Part shown: piece by piece, positions 9,141-16,856 of the stretch | Position numbering within the stretch: position 1 is the first letter of the stretch | Layout: each line of letters starts with the position of its first letter | Assembly (NCBI RefSeq): GCF_000241345.1 | Contig: NZ_BAED01000065.1 | Span: forward strand, 1-38,242 | Source: Gordonia amarae NBRC 15530 | Lineage (GTDB): Bacteria > Actinomycetota > Actinomycetes > Mycobacteriales > Mycobacteriaceae | Direction of reading: 5' to 3' | Length of the DNA stretch: 38,242 nucleotides | Program-made: the position numbers and the translations under genes | The notes under the pieces: model-generated | Database searches by the model: none | Seen by the model: only the letters and a program-made list of their open reading frames with translations | What the model was told of the DNA's origin: nothing

Positions 9141-9623
9141 ATGAGCACTACTGATTCTGGGCCGTCCCACATCGACAGCCCGGTGCGCGAGGCCCTGCCG
9201 ATCACCGTCCCGGTGTGGCTGACCGCACTGCTGGACCTGGTCGCGATCACGGTGTTCGTGATCATCGGCCGCGCCGACCACGACCACGGCCTGACCCCGA
9301 CGGGCATCCTCGACACCCTGTGGCCGTTCGCCGTGGGCACCGCGGTCGGGTGGACGTTCACCTATCTGTACGCCAACGTCGAGTCGGGCGGGGAGTTCGG
9401 CCGGATGTTCCGTCCGGAACGTTTCCGTCCGGCGATCATGATCTGGGTGTGCACCGTGGCCATCGGTATGCTGCTGCGCGCTCTGGTCCATCAGGGCGTG
9501 GCGCTGAGCTTCGTGATCGTCGCGAGCATCGCGACGGCGGTGTTCCTGTTCGGCTGGCGTGCGATCGCCGCGGCTGTCGTCCGCCGGCGTGCGGGAGCGG
9601 GCCGGCAGACGAGCGCTATTTGA
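9141..9623 (+). CDS. DUF3054 family membrane protein
   Basis: This small 160-residue protein has four hydrophobic helices (about 25-45, 60-80, 95-115 and 120-142). Its motifs, such as LLDLVAITVFVIIGR near the start and the TLWPFAVGTAVGW block, match the DUF3054 family, whose function is unknown. It starts 20 bases after the UPF0104-like gene and is probably cotranscribed. Its last codons overlap the 3' end of the opposite-strand PBP-like gene by 8 bases, so no terminator fits between them. Confidence 0.85.
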   Translation: MSTTDSGPSHIDSPVREALPITVPVWLTALLDLVAITVFVIIGRADHDHGLTPTGILDTLWPFAVGTAVGWTFTYLYANVESGGEFGRMFRPERFRPAIMIWVCTVAIGMLLRALVHQGVALSFVIVASIATAVFLFGWRAIAAAVVRRRAGAGRQTSAI

Positions 9624-11250
9624 TCCGGAAGTACTTCTGGGCCACCTGCAGGGCCGCGGTCCCGGACTTCTCACCCTCGGTGTAGATCACCACGACCTTG
9701 CCGTCCTGCAGACCGAGGAACCAGCCCGGCCCCTGGGGACCGTTGGTGCCCACCAGCGCCTTGAGTCCCGGGGCGTTGGTGAGGTCGCTGGCGTCGCCTG
9801 TGGCGACGGTCTTGGTCATCGCCTTGAACACCGGTTCGGTGATGGTGCTGCCGACCTCGCCGAGCTCGCCGCCGGAGACCTTGGTGGGCACCCCCTTGAT
9901 CACGTACGGGGCGACGGGCGGCGCACCCTGGCGGCTGCGGGCCAGCGCCACACCGAAGGCGCCCATGTTCATGATCGACACCGCGGTGGTGTCGGACTTG
10001 TAGTCGATGGTGGTCACGGTGGGCCGGGCGCCGACGAGCGCGCTGGCGCCGGGCACGGTGAACTTCACGCCGAGGCCGCTGCGGTCGAGGAGCCGGCCGC
10101 GTGACTGCCCGTCCGATCCTGAGGCGGCGTCGACGGCCTCCCACACCGGGTCGAGGGTCTTACCCACCGGGTAGACGGCGTCGACGTTGATCCCGCGGTT
10201 GGCGGCGTACGAGTTCTGCGCGAACCCCAGCACTCCGCCGGTGGTCGCGTCCAGGACCAGCATCGTCGCGGGCTGCCCCACGTCGACGACGGCGTCGCCG
10301 AGGGACAGCTGCACGTTCTGGTCGACGGTCGTGTTGACGTCGGGTCCGGGCGGGCCCTGCTCGCCGCCGAGTTCACGCGGCTTTGCGCCGGGGGCGATCA
10401 TCTGCACTTCCCAGCCGGCGGTGGCATCGCGGATGGCCTGCCAGTAGTTGGTCAGGCCCACCTCCAGCGGCGACGACAACCGGCGGTCAGCCATCACGAG
10501 CTTGCCGTACTTGCGGGTCGACACCCCCGCGATCCGGTCTGGATCGCCGGCCAGCGCGCCCATGTCGGAGTCGCGCAGGGTGACCGCGATGATCGGTTTG
10601 CCGGGTGCGTCGGCGACCTTGCCCTCGATCACCTTGGCGGTGATCAGCGGTGCGATCGGTTCCAGGATCGTGGCCAGCGACTTCGCCGCCGCGCGTACGT
10701 CACGGGCCTTTGTGGGGTCGAGGACGATGTCGTTGACCCGCTGCTCGAGCATGAAGGTCTTGCCGCTGCGGCTGCGCACCTTGGGCGAGGGCGTGGCGTC
10801 GGTGCGGATCAGGCGCAGGGCGCCGCCGTTGGTCAGGCCGGAGTAGATGAGGCCCGGATCCCAGGTGACCCGCCAGCCGCTGGACAGGTGCCGCGCGTTG
10901 CCGGTGGTCACCGCCGTGAAGACACGCTTGTCCTGCCACTTCCAGGTGGTCTTGAGGGAGAACGACGCGGTGCCGTCGCTGAACTCGACGGGCTTGTCCA
11001 CCTGCACGTCGATGTCGTCGGCATTCATGGAGGCGAGCGAGGCGGCGAGCACCTCACCGGCCTGCCCGGGTGCGGTGGTATAGGTGGCGGCCTTGGCGGG
11101 GTCCTGACGTTCGATCGCCGATGCGTAGAGTTCGGCGACGCCCGCGGCCGTCGTGTCGAGCTCGGGACCGGAGCAGGCGACCGCGACACCACCGCAGGCC
11201 ACAGCGATGCACGCTGCGGCCACCGGCACGCGTTTTGCCCAGATCCTCAT
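9616..11250 (-). CDS. penicillin-binding-protein-like lipoprotein with degenerate catalytic motifs
   Basis: The 544-residue product begins with a lipoprotein signal (MRIWAKRVPV..., lipobox VAVAC, Cys about residue 26). An NTF2-like/MecR1-type N-domain (about 30-145), a dimerisation region (about 165-300) and a transpeptidase-like domain follow, the layout of the Rv2864c PBP-lipoprotein group. In active relatives the catalytic Ser and Lys lie in GS-T/S-FK. Here the matching site reads YPVGKTLD (360-367), without Ser or the downstream Lys. The stretch that would hold SxN is about 25 residues and seems deleted. The KTGT site reads LVGT before PQGPGWFLG. The protein is probably not a working transpeptidase. 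The start was set at ATG 11250 because it gives a clean signal peptide; a GTG 30 bases upstream is also in frame. Confidence 0.85.
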   Translation of the reverse strand: MRIWAKRVPVAAACIAVACGGVAVACSGPELDTTAAGVAELYASAIERQDPAKAATYTTAPGQAGEVLAASLASMNADDIDVQVDKPVEFSDGTASFSLKTTWKWQDKRVFTAVTTGNARHLSSGWRVTWDPGLIYSGLTNGGALRLIRTDATPSPKVRSRSGKTFMLEQRVNDIVLDPTKARDVRAAAKSLATILEPIAPLITAKVIEGKVADAPGKPIIAVTLRDSDMGALAGDPDRIAGVSTRKYGKLVMADRRLSSPLEVGLTNYWQAIRDATAGWEVQMIAPGAKPRELGGEQGPPGPDVNTTVDQNVQLSLGDAVVDVGQPATMLVLDATTGGVLGFAQNSYAANRGINVDAVYPVGKTLDPVWEAVDAASGSDGQSRGRLLDRSGLGVKFTVPGASALVGARPTVTTIDYKSDTTAVSIMNMGAFGVALARSRQGAPPVAPYVIKGVPTKVSGGELGEVGSTITEPVFKAMTKTVATGDASDLTNAPGLKALVGTNGPQGPGWFLGLQDGKVVVIYTEGEKSGTAALQVAQKYFRIK

Positions 11251-11447
11251 AGTCACAATTTTCACTCTTGCAACAAGCACACCGCGAGTGTGCCAGCTAC
11301 CATTCGGGATTCAGAACCGTCACAATCCTATCTCAGGGCTGCGACCCTACCAACCAACGTTGACATGGAGCGGATCACACCCGATCCGGCCATAGCCCAC
11401 CCTGGCAATTTCGGTACTTTGACCTGCCACGTTACATACTTGACCCT
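11251..11447. other. divergent intergenic region between the PBP-like lipoprotein and pirin
   Basis: About 200 bases without a gene. A TTGACA box lies at 11360-11365, followed by an inverted repeat CGGATC (11371-11376) / GATCCG (11383-11388). No well-placed -10 hexamer goes with the TTGACA, so these are only possible control elements. The octamer GTCACAAT occurs twice, near 11252 and 11319, upstream of the lipoprotein gene. Confidence 0.35.
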
Positions 11448-12203
11448 ATGTCCACCCCGTCCCGGTCACTCCCCGCCGATGCATTCACGGTCATCACGAG
11501 CGATGCCAGGGCGACCACGGAGACAGATTGGGTCACGTCCCGGCACAGCTTCTCGTTCGGCGACCATTATGACCCAGGCAACACCCATTTCGGCACCCTG
11601 CTGGTGAACAACGAGGAGCGTGTGTCGCCCGGCCAGGGTTTCGACACCCACCCGCACCGCGAGACCGAGATCGTCACCTGGGTCACCGAGGGCGCCCTCG
11701 TCCATCAGGATTCCGAGGGCCACTCCGGCGTCATCCACCCTGGTCTGGCCCAGCGGATGAGCGCGGGCACCGGGATCCTGCACAGCGAGCGCAACGACAC
11801 CGCCGAGGGGCAGGTGGCGCCCGTCCGCTTCGTGGCCATGTGGATCGCCCCCGACGAGTCCGGCCTCGCCCCGTCGTACGACCAGCGGGATGTGGGCGCC
11901 GAACTCGGCCGCGGCGGCCTGGTGACCGTCGCCTCCGGCGATCCGGCGCACGATTCGGCGATCCGGATCGCCAACCGGTCGGCGACGCTGTCCGCCGCCC
12001 GCCTCGCCGCCGGCACCGCCGCGGCCCTGCCGCACTCCCGGTTCACCCACCTGTTCGTCACCACCGGCAGCGTCCGGGTGGCCGGCCGGACACTCGGCAC
12101 CGGCGACGCGGTCCGCGCCGGCGACGTCGGCGGCGAACCGGTCACCGCGGTCACCGACGCCGAGATCCTGGTGTGGGCGATGAACCGCAGGCTGGGTGAA
12201 TGA
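11448..12203 (+). CDS. pirin family protein (YhhW-type bicupin)
   Basis: Pirins are two-cupin iron proteins; bacterial members such as YhhW can act as quercetin dioxygenases, and others are redox-sensing cofactors. The 251-residue protein shows the N-terminal cupin signature: FDTHPHRETEIVTW near residue 65 and the AGTGILHSERND segment near 105, which supply the metal ligands (two His of HPH, then His and Glu). The second cupin (about 150-245) lacks an obvious metal site, as is normal. The opening SFGDHYDP is typical of YhhW-like pirins. It is a single gene, upstream of and not obviously tied to the M13 peptidase. Cytosolic. Confidence 0.92.
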   Translation: MSTPSRSLPADAFTVITSDARATTETDWVTSRHSFSFGDHYDPGNTHFGTLLVNNEERVSPGQGFDTHPHRETEIVTWVTEGALVHQDSEGHSGVIHPGLAQRMSAGTGILHSERNDTAEGQVAPVRFVAMWIAPDESGLAPSYDQRDVGAELGRGGLVTVASGDPAHDSAIRIANRSATLSAARLAAGTAAALPHSRFTHLFVTTGSVRVAGRTLGTGDAVRAGDVGGEPVTAVTDAEILVWAMNRRLGE

Positions 12204-12275
12204 CGGGCCGGGCGAGTAGTTCGCTGACTGCGTACTCGAGTGACAGGTCGCCGGACCGATGACAGGATGGATCGG

Positions 12276-14264
12276 GTGACGACCTCGCATCCCGACTCCG
12301 ACCTGTCCTCCGGCCTCGACCTCTCCTGGGTGGACGATTCAGTCAAGGTGGGCGACGACCTGTTCACCCACGTCAACGGCAAGTGGCTCGCCTCCCACGT
12401 GATCCCCGAGGATCGCTCGGTCGACGGCGCCTTCCACTATCTCCGGGACCGCGCCGAGGAGAACGTGCGCGACATCATCACCGGCTGCGCCGAATCCGAT
12501 CCGCCGAGCGGCAGCGACGCGCAGAAGATCGGTGACCTGTACGCGTCCTTCATGGACACCGACCACATCGACGCCCTCGGTATCGGACCCATCGCCGGTG
12601 AACTGGAGGCGATCGCCGCCATCGGGACCACCGCCGAACTCACCGCCCGGCTCGGCCGGCTGCAGCGGCACGGCGTGCCCGGACTGTTCGGGTTCTACGT
12701 CGACACCGACGCCAAGCAGTCCGACCGCTACCTGGTGCACGTCACCCAGTCCGGTCTCGGCCTGCCCGACGAGTCGTACTACCGCGACGACAAGCACGCC
12801 GAGACCCGGACCGCGTACGTCAAGCATGTCGAGCAGGTGCTGGAACTCGCCGGCTTCGACGACCCCGCCGGTCGCGCCGCCACCATCCTCGACCTGGAGA
12901 CGGCCATCGCCGCCGCCCACTGGGACGTTGTGCGCCGCCGCGACGCCGACCTCACCTACAACCTCATGACTCTGGACGAGTTCACCGGCGCCGCAGCCGG
13001 TTACGATGTCGGCGCCTGGCTCGGCGGCCTGGGCACCAGCGGGGACGCCACCTTCTCCGAGATCGTCGTGGGTCAGCCGTCGTTCGTGTCCGGTGCGGCC
13101 GGTCTGCTGGCCTCCCGCCCGCTGCAGGAGTGGACGACGTGGCTGGCGTGGCGGCTGCTGCGCACCGCGTCGCGGTTCCTGTCCACCCCGTTCGTCGACG
13201 CCCAGTTCGACTTCTACGGCCGCACCCTCACCGGCGCCGAAACGATCCGCGATCGCTGGAAGCGGGGCGTCGAATTCGTCGAAGAGGCAGCCGGATTCGC
13301 CGTCGGCAAGCTTTACGTCGACAAGCATTTCCCGCCCGAGGCCAAGGCGCGGATGGACGAGCTGATCGCCAACCTGGTGGAGGCCTACCGCCGCAACATC
13401 TCCGACCTGGAGTGGATGACGCCGGCCACCCGGGAGAAGGCGCTCACCAAGCTCGGCAAGTTCACCCCCAAGATCGGCTACCCGGCGCGCGGGCGCGACT
13501 ATTCGGCGCTGGTCGTCGACCGTGGTGATCTGGTGGGCAATTACGCGCGGGCGATGTCGTTCGAGCAGGACCGTGAGTTCGCCAAGATCGGCGCACCCGT
13601 CGATCACGACGAGTGGTTCATGACCCCGCAAACGGTGAACGCCTACTACAACCCGGGCATGAACGAGATCGTCTTCCCCGCCGCGATCCTGCAGCCCCCG
13701 TTCTTCGACCCCGACGCCGACGACGCCGCCAACTACGGCGGTATCGGCGCGGTCATCGGTCATGAGATCGGGCACGGCTTCGACGATCAGGGCGCCAAGT
13801 ACGACGGCGACGGCAACCTGGTGGACTGGTGGAGCGACGAGGACCGCACCGAATTCGGTAAGCGCACAAAGAAACTCATCGACCAGTACAGCGAGTTCAC
13901 CCCCACCGGACTCGACCCCGAGTTCACGGTCAACGGCGAGTTCACCATCGGCGAGAACATCGGCGACCTCGGCGGGCTGTCCATCGCGCTGGTCGCCTAC
14001 GACGTCGCGACCGAGGGCACCACGCCGCCGGTGATCGACGGACTGACCGGTGTGCAGCGGGTGTTCTTCTCGTGGGCGCAGATCTGGCGCACCAAAACCC
14101 GTGACGCCGAGGCGATCCGGCGACTGTCCATCGACCCGCATTCGCCGCCGGAGTTCCGCTGCAACGGCGTGGTGCGCAATGTCGACGCCTTCTACGACGC
14201 GTTCGGCGTCACCGCGGACGACGAGCTGTACCTGGCCGAGGCCGATCGGGTCCGGATCTGGTGA
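12276..14264 (+). CDS. zmp1: M13-family zinc metallopeptidase (Zmp1/PepO-like)
   Basis: A neprilysin-type peptidase of about 662 residues, matching the length of M. tuberculosis Zmp1 (Rv0198c). The N-terminal M13_N domain starts with DDLFTHVNGKWL. The catalytic domain has NAYYNPGMNEIVFPAAILQPPFF, then the zinc site HEIGH (496-500) and the third ligand Glu560 in ENIGDLGG. The usual family sequence there is ENIADxGG, so Gly replaces Ala. The conserved C-terminus RVRIW is present. No signal peptide or membrane anchor is seen, as in Zmp1, which is released by other means. GTG 12276 has AGGA eight bases upstream; ATG 12267 is also in frame but poorly placed. The identification is firm; orthology to zmp1 rather than a paralogue is less so. 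Confidence 0.92.
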   Translation: MTTSHPDSDLSSGLDLSWVDDSVKVGDDLFTHVNGKWLASHVIPEDRSVDGAFHYLRDRAEENVRDIITGCAESDPPSGSDAQKIGDLYASFMDTDHIDALGIGPIAGELEAIAAIGTTAELTARLGRLQRHGVPGLFGFYVDTDAKQSDRYLVHVTQSGLGLPDESYYRDDKHAETRTAYVKHVEQVLELAGFDDPAGRAATILDLETAIAAAHWDVVRRRDADLTYNLMTLDEFTGAAAGYDVGAWLGGLGTSGDATFSEIVVGQPSFVSGAAGLLASRPLQEWTTWLAWRLLRTASRFLSTPFVDAQFDFYGRTLTGAETIRDRWKRGVEFVEEAAGFAVGKLYVDKHFPPEAKARMDELIANLVEAYRRNISDLEWMTPATREKALTKLGKFTPKIGYPARGRDYSALVVDRGDLVGNYARAMSFEQDREFAKIGAPVDHDEWFMTPQTVNAYYNPGMNEIVFPAAILQPPFFDPDADDAANYGGIGAVIGHEIGHGFDDQGAKYDGDGNLVDWWSDEDRTEFGKRTKKLIDQYSEFTPTGLDPEFTVNGEFTIGENIGDLGGLSIALVAYDVATEGTTPPVIDGLTGVQRVFFSWAQIWRTKTRDAEAIRRLSIDPHSPPEFRCNGVVRNVDAFYDAFGVTADDELYLAEADRVRIW

Positions 14265-14297
14265 CGGCAGACCGCTTGTCGTGGTGAGAGGCAGCTT

Positions 14298-15071
14298 GTG
14301 AGTTCAGGTATCGCCGGGCCGGCGGAGACCGGGGATCTCGTCGATCGCGAGCGGCTGGCGTTCATGTCCCGGTTCCGGGCCGACATCACCCGTTTCCAGA
14401 TGGAGCATCAGTTCGCGGTCGACGAGATGCTCACCAAGGTGACCATCCTGCGGCAGGAGTTCGCGCATCTGCACCACTACAATCCGATCGAGCACGTCAC
14501 CTCCCGGGTCAAGGCCCCGGAAAGCATGCTGCGCAAGGCGATCCGCAAGGGCATCACACCCGACCTGGAGACGATCCGGAGCGAACTCACCGATATCGCG
14601 GGCATCCGCATCACGTGCAGCTTCATCGCCGACACCTACCGGATCCTGGATACCCTGACCTCCCAGGACGACGTGCGGGTGCTGGAGATCAAGGACTACA
14701 TCACCAACCCGAAACCCAACGGCTACAAGAGCCTTCACGCCATCGTGAGCATCCCGATCTTCCTGTCCACCGGTCCGGTCGATGTGACGGTCGAACTACA
14801 GATCCGCACCGTCGCCATGGACTTCTGGGCCACCCTCGAACACAAGATCTTCTACAAGTACGACGGCGATGTGCCGCAGGAACTCATCGACGAACTCACC
14901 GACGCCGCCCGCACCGCCACCGAACTCGACGAGCGAATGGAACGGCTGCACAGCGAGATCCACGGCGCCAACGGCGTCATCGACACCACCACCGCGCACG
15001 TCGGCGAAGACCTCCTCCGCTACTTCTGGGAACACGCGCGGCAGGGATGGCCGAAACAGCCACCCTCTTGA
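14298..15071 (+). CDS. small alarmone synthetase, RelA/SpoT synthetase domain only
   Basis: The 257-residue protein has a (p)ppGpp synthetase domain with no hydrolase, TGS or ACT domain, so it is a small alarmone synthetase rather than the housekeeping Rel. Conserved motifs appear intact: SRVKAPESMLRK (ATP-binding Arg/Lys), DIAGIRI (metal-binding Asp), YITNPKPNGYKSLH (GTP/GDP-binding Lys and Tyr) and VELQIRTVAMDFWATLEHK (catalytic Glu). A helical tail of about 60 residues follows. Similar stand-alone synthetases in actinobacteria include proteins like Rv1366. It starts at GTG 14298, 33 bases after the peptidase gene, and may be read through from it. The stop codon is inside an inverted repeat. 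Confidence 0.9.
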   Translation: MSSGIAGPAETGDLVDRERLAFMSRFRADITRFQMEHQFAVDEMLTKVTILRQEFAHLHHYNPIEHVTSRVKAPESMLRKAIRKGITPDLETIRSELTDIAGIRITCSFIADTYRILDTLTSQDDVRVLEIKDYITNPKPNGYKSLHAIVSIPIFLSTGPVDVTVELQIRTVAMDFWATLEHKIFYKYDGDVPQELIDELTDAARTATELDERMERLHSEIHGANGVIDTTTAHVGEDLLRYFWEHARQGWPKQPPS

Positions 15072-15114
15072 TCCCTGAGGCCGAAGCGACGAAGCAGCGA
15101 GCGTCAGGGATCAA
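15068..15114. terminator. 11-bp perfect inverted repeat across the alarmone-synthetase stop codon
   Basis: TTGATCCCTGA (15068-15078) pairs perfectly with TCAGGGATCAA (15104-15114) around a 25-base loop that contains CGAAGC twice. It lies between two convergent genes, and its left arm includes the TGA stop of the synthetase gene. No clear T-tract follows; a bidirectional terminator is likely by position. Confidence 0.55.
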
Positions 15115-15130
15115 AGAAGGTTGCCCAGCA

Positions 15131-16243
15131 CTAGAACTCGATCATGCCTCGGATGTTCTTGCCGTTGAGCATGTCGTCGTAGGCCTCATTGACCTGGTCG
15201 AGCGTGTAGCGGGTGGTGACGAGGTCGGTGAGGTTGAGCTTGCCGGCCCGGTATTCGTTGAGCAGGTTGGGGATCTGGGTGCGCGGTCCGGCACCGCCGA
15301 AGATGGCACCCTGGACCCGCTTCTGCAGCAGGGTCAGCTCGAACAGGCTGAGCTTGACGTCGATGTCGGAGGCCGGCCCCATGCCGGTGACGACGACCTG
15401 CCCGCCCTTGGCGGTGAGCGCGAGCGCCGGGGCGATCATCTCCCCCTCGATGACGCCGACGGTGATGATGGTGGTGTTGGCCATCTTGCCCCAGGTGAAC
15501 TCACCCACCGCCGGCAGCGCCTCCTCCATCGAGGCGAAGGTGTGGGTGGCGCCCATCTTCTCGGCCATCTCGCGCTTGAACGGCACCGGGTCGACGGCGA
15601 CGACGAACCGTGCACCCGACGCGACGGCGCCCTGCACGGAATTGATGCCGACGCCGCCGATGCCGACGACCACGACGGTGTCGCCGGCCTTGGTGCCGCC
15701 GATCTCCGATGCCGAGCCCCAGCCGGTGGCGACACCGCAGCCCAGGAGTGCGGCCTCCTTGAGCGGGATGTCGTCCTCGATCTTGACGAGGGAGGCCTGG
15801 TTGACGGTGATGTGTTCGGCGAAGGTGCCCAGCAGGCACATCTGGGTGAGCGGCAGGCCGTCGTGGGTCCGCAGCCGGTTGGTGTTGTCGGAGATGGCCA
15901 GGCCGGTCATGAGGCGGGCGCCTTCGTCGCAGATGTTCTGCAGGCCGCGCGAGCACGGTTCACACACACCGCAGGCGGGGATGAAGGCGGTGACGACGTG
16001 GTCGCCTTCCTTGAGCCGGGTGACGCCGGGGCCGACTTTGGTGACGACGCCCGCACCCTCGTGGCCGCCGATGACGGGCAGCGGGACGGGGCTGTCGCCG
16101 GTGCGCAGGTGGTGGTCGGAGTGACAGAGACCGGAGCTGACGAGCTTGACCTGCACCTCGTCCTCGACGGGATCCCCGAGCTCGAACTCCTCGATCTGCC
16201 ATGGCTTGCCGATTTCCCGCAGAATCGCACCATTTACCTTCAC
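15131..16243 (-). CDS. NDMA-dependent zinc alcohol dehydrogenase
   Basis: A 370-residue class III-like medium-chain dehydrogenase of the type typical of actinobacteria, whose nicotinamide cofactor stays tightly bound and is recycled by an unknown electron acceptor (NDMA is used in vitro). The catalytic zinc site is C40, H61 and C169 (GLCHSDHH, GGHEGAG, LGCGVATG). Structural zinc ligands lie in CGVCEPCSRGLQNIC (91-105). The Rossmann motif is GIGGVG (194-199). Similar proteins in M. tuberculosis include AdhD. The start is GTG 16243, with its ribosome binding site inside a GGGAGCTCCC palindrome. It is divergent from the ArsR gene. The substrate cannot be read from sequence; primary alcohols or aldehydes are likely. 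Confidence 0.9.
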   Translation of the reverse strand: MKVNGAILREIGKPWQIEEFELGDPVEDEVQVKLVSSGLCHSDHHLRTGDSPVPLPVIGGHEGAGVVTKVGPGVTRLKEGDHVVTAFIPACGVCEPCSRGLQNICDEGARLMTGLAISDNTNRLRTHDGLPLTQMCLLGTFAEHITVNQASLVKIEDDIPLKEAALLGCGVATGWGSASEIGGTKAGDTVVVVGIGGVGINSVQGAVASGARFVVAVDPVPFKREMAEKMGATHTFASMEEALPAVGEFTWGKMANTTIITVGVIEGEMIAPALALTAKGGQVVVTGMGPASDIDVKLSLFELTLLQKRVQGAIFGGAGPRTQIPNLLNEYRAGKLNLTDLVTTRYTLDQVNEAYDDMLNGKNIRGMIEF

Positions 16244-16477
16244 CGGGAGCTCCCATCTGTCGTCACTGATCAGCGGACGCTAATGCGTCAGGTCACATCC
16301 TGCCCGCTGTGCGACGCCAGTACCAGCCCCACGGGCAACAAACTTGAATCGAATCTCAAGATTTGCGCGCAGCGTGATTCCACGACCCGTGGACGTGGCC
16401 GACAATCAGGACCCCACCACCTCCCACACCCCGCAGGGCATAATGCGTACCCATACCCCAGGCGAGACAGGAGCGTG
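16244..16477. other. intergenic region between the alcohol dehydrogenase and arsR-like gene
   Basis: About 230 bases without a gene. GGGAGCTCCC (16245-16254) is a perfect palindrome that contains the dehydrogenase ribosome binding site. A weaker element, CTTGA-N8-TCAAG, lies near 16344-16361. No convincing sigma-70 promoter was found for either gene. Possible operator of the ArsR protein, not demonstrated. Confidence 0.35.
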
Positions 16478-16804
16478 ATGTCCGACCAACCAGGCGCCCG
16501 CATACCCGACTCCGACATCGACGAATGGTCGTCGAGGTTCTCTCTGCTCAGCGACACCACCCGGCTGCGCCTGCTGGTGGAGATGCACGCCGAACCCGAC
16601 CAGACCGTCACCCAGTTGGCGGCGGCCGCGCAGATCACGGAGAACGCGGCGTCCCAGTCACTGCGCGCCCTGCGCGACCAGGGCTGGGTGTCGGCCGACA
16701 AGGAGGGCCGCACGGTCCGCTACCGCGTCGTCCACGACGCGATCGTGCACCGCATCCTGCACGACATCCTCGGCGTCGAGCATCGGCACACCCACACCCA
16801 CTGA
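16478..16804 (+). CDS. ArsR/SmtB-family regulator with C-terminal His tail
   Basis: This 108-residue winged-helix repressor of the metal-sensing ArsR/SmtB family has its DNA-recognition helix in AAQITENAASQSLRALRDQGWV and its wing in DKEGRTVRYRVV. The CxC metal site of ArsR or CadC is absent. Instead the last helix and tail are rich in His (HDAIVHRILHDILGVEHRHTHTH), which resembles the alpha-5 plus tail sites of the Ni/Co sensors NmtR and KmtR. Nickel, cobalt or zinc response is therefore an inference. ATG 16478 follows AGGAG with good spacing. No metal exporter gene is visible nearby, so the targets are open; the divergent zinc alcohol dehydrogenase is a candidate. Confidence 0.87.
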   Translation: MSDQPGARIPDSDIDEWSSRFSLLSDTTRLRLLVEMHAEPDQTVTQLAAAAQITENAASQSLRALRDQGWVSADKEGRTVRYRVVHDAIVHRILHDILGVEHRHTHTH

Positions 16805-16819
16805 TCACCCGCCACCCCG

Positions 16820-16856
16820 GTGACAAAGAACTAGAACACGTTCTAGTCTGTTCCTC
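16820..16856 (+). promoter_or_regulatory. promoter with KstR-type operator before the alpha/beta hydrolase
   Basis: TAGAACACGTTCTA (16832-16845) fits the KstR consensus TnnAACnnGTTnnA exactly and is palindromic; the outer CTAG arms extend it. It lies between a possible -35 GTGACA (16820-16825) and -10 TAGTCT (16844-16849), 18 bases apart, overlapping the -10. The GTG start at 16857 is about 8 bases after the -10, so the transcript may be leaderless. Confidence 0.7.

Noticed and set aside
10491..10508. STRK in the PBP-like protein as a possible SxxK motif
   Set aside because: It lies in the dimerisation region, about 110 residues before the place where the catalytic Ser belongs, so it is a chance match.
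12339..14141. Minus-strand open frame opposite the M13 peptidase
   Set aside because: Composition typical of antisense frames in GC-rich DNA; the plus strand shows HEIGH and other conserved motifs.
14615..16477. Long frame upstream of, and in phase with, the ArsR gene
   Set aside because: It passes antisense through the alcohol dehydrogenase and out of frame through the alarmone synthetase; the true start is the ATG at 16478 with AGGAG ahead.
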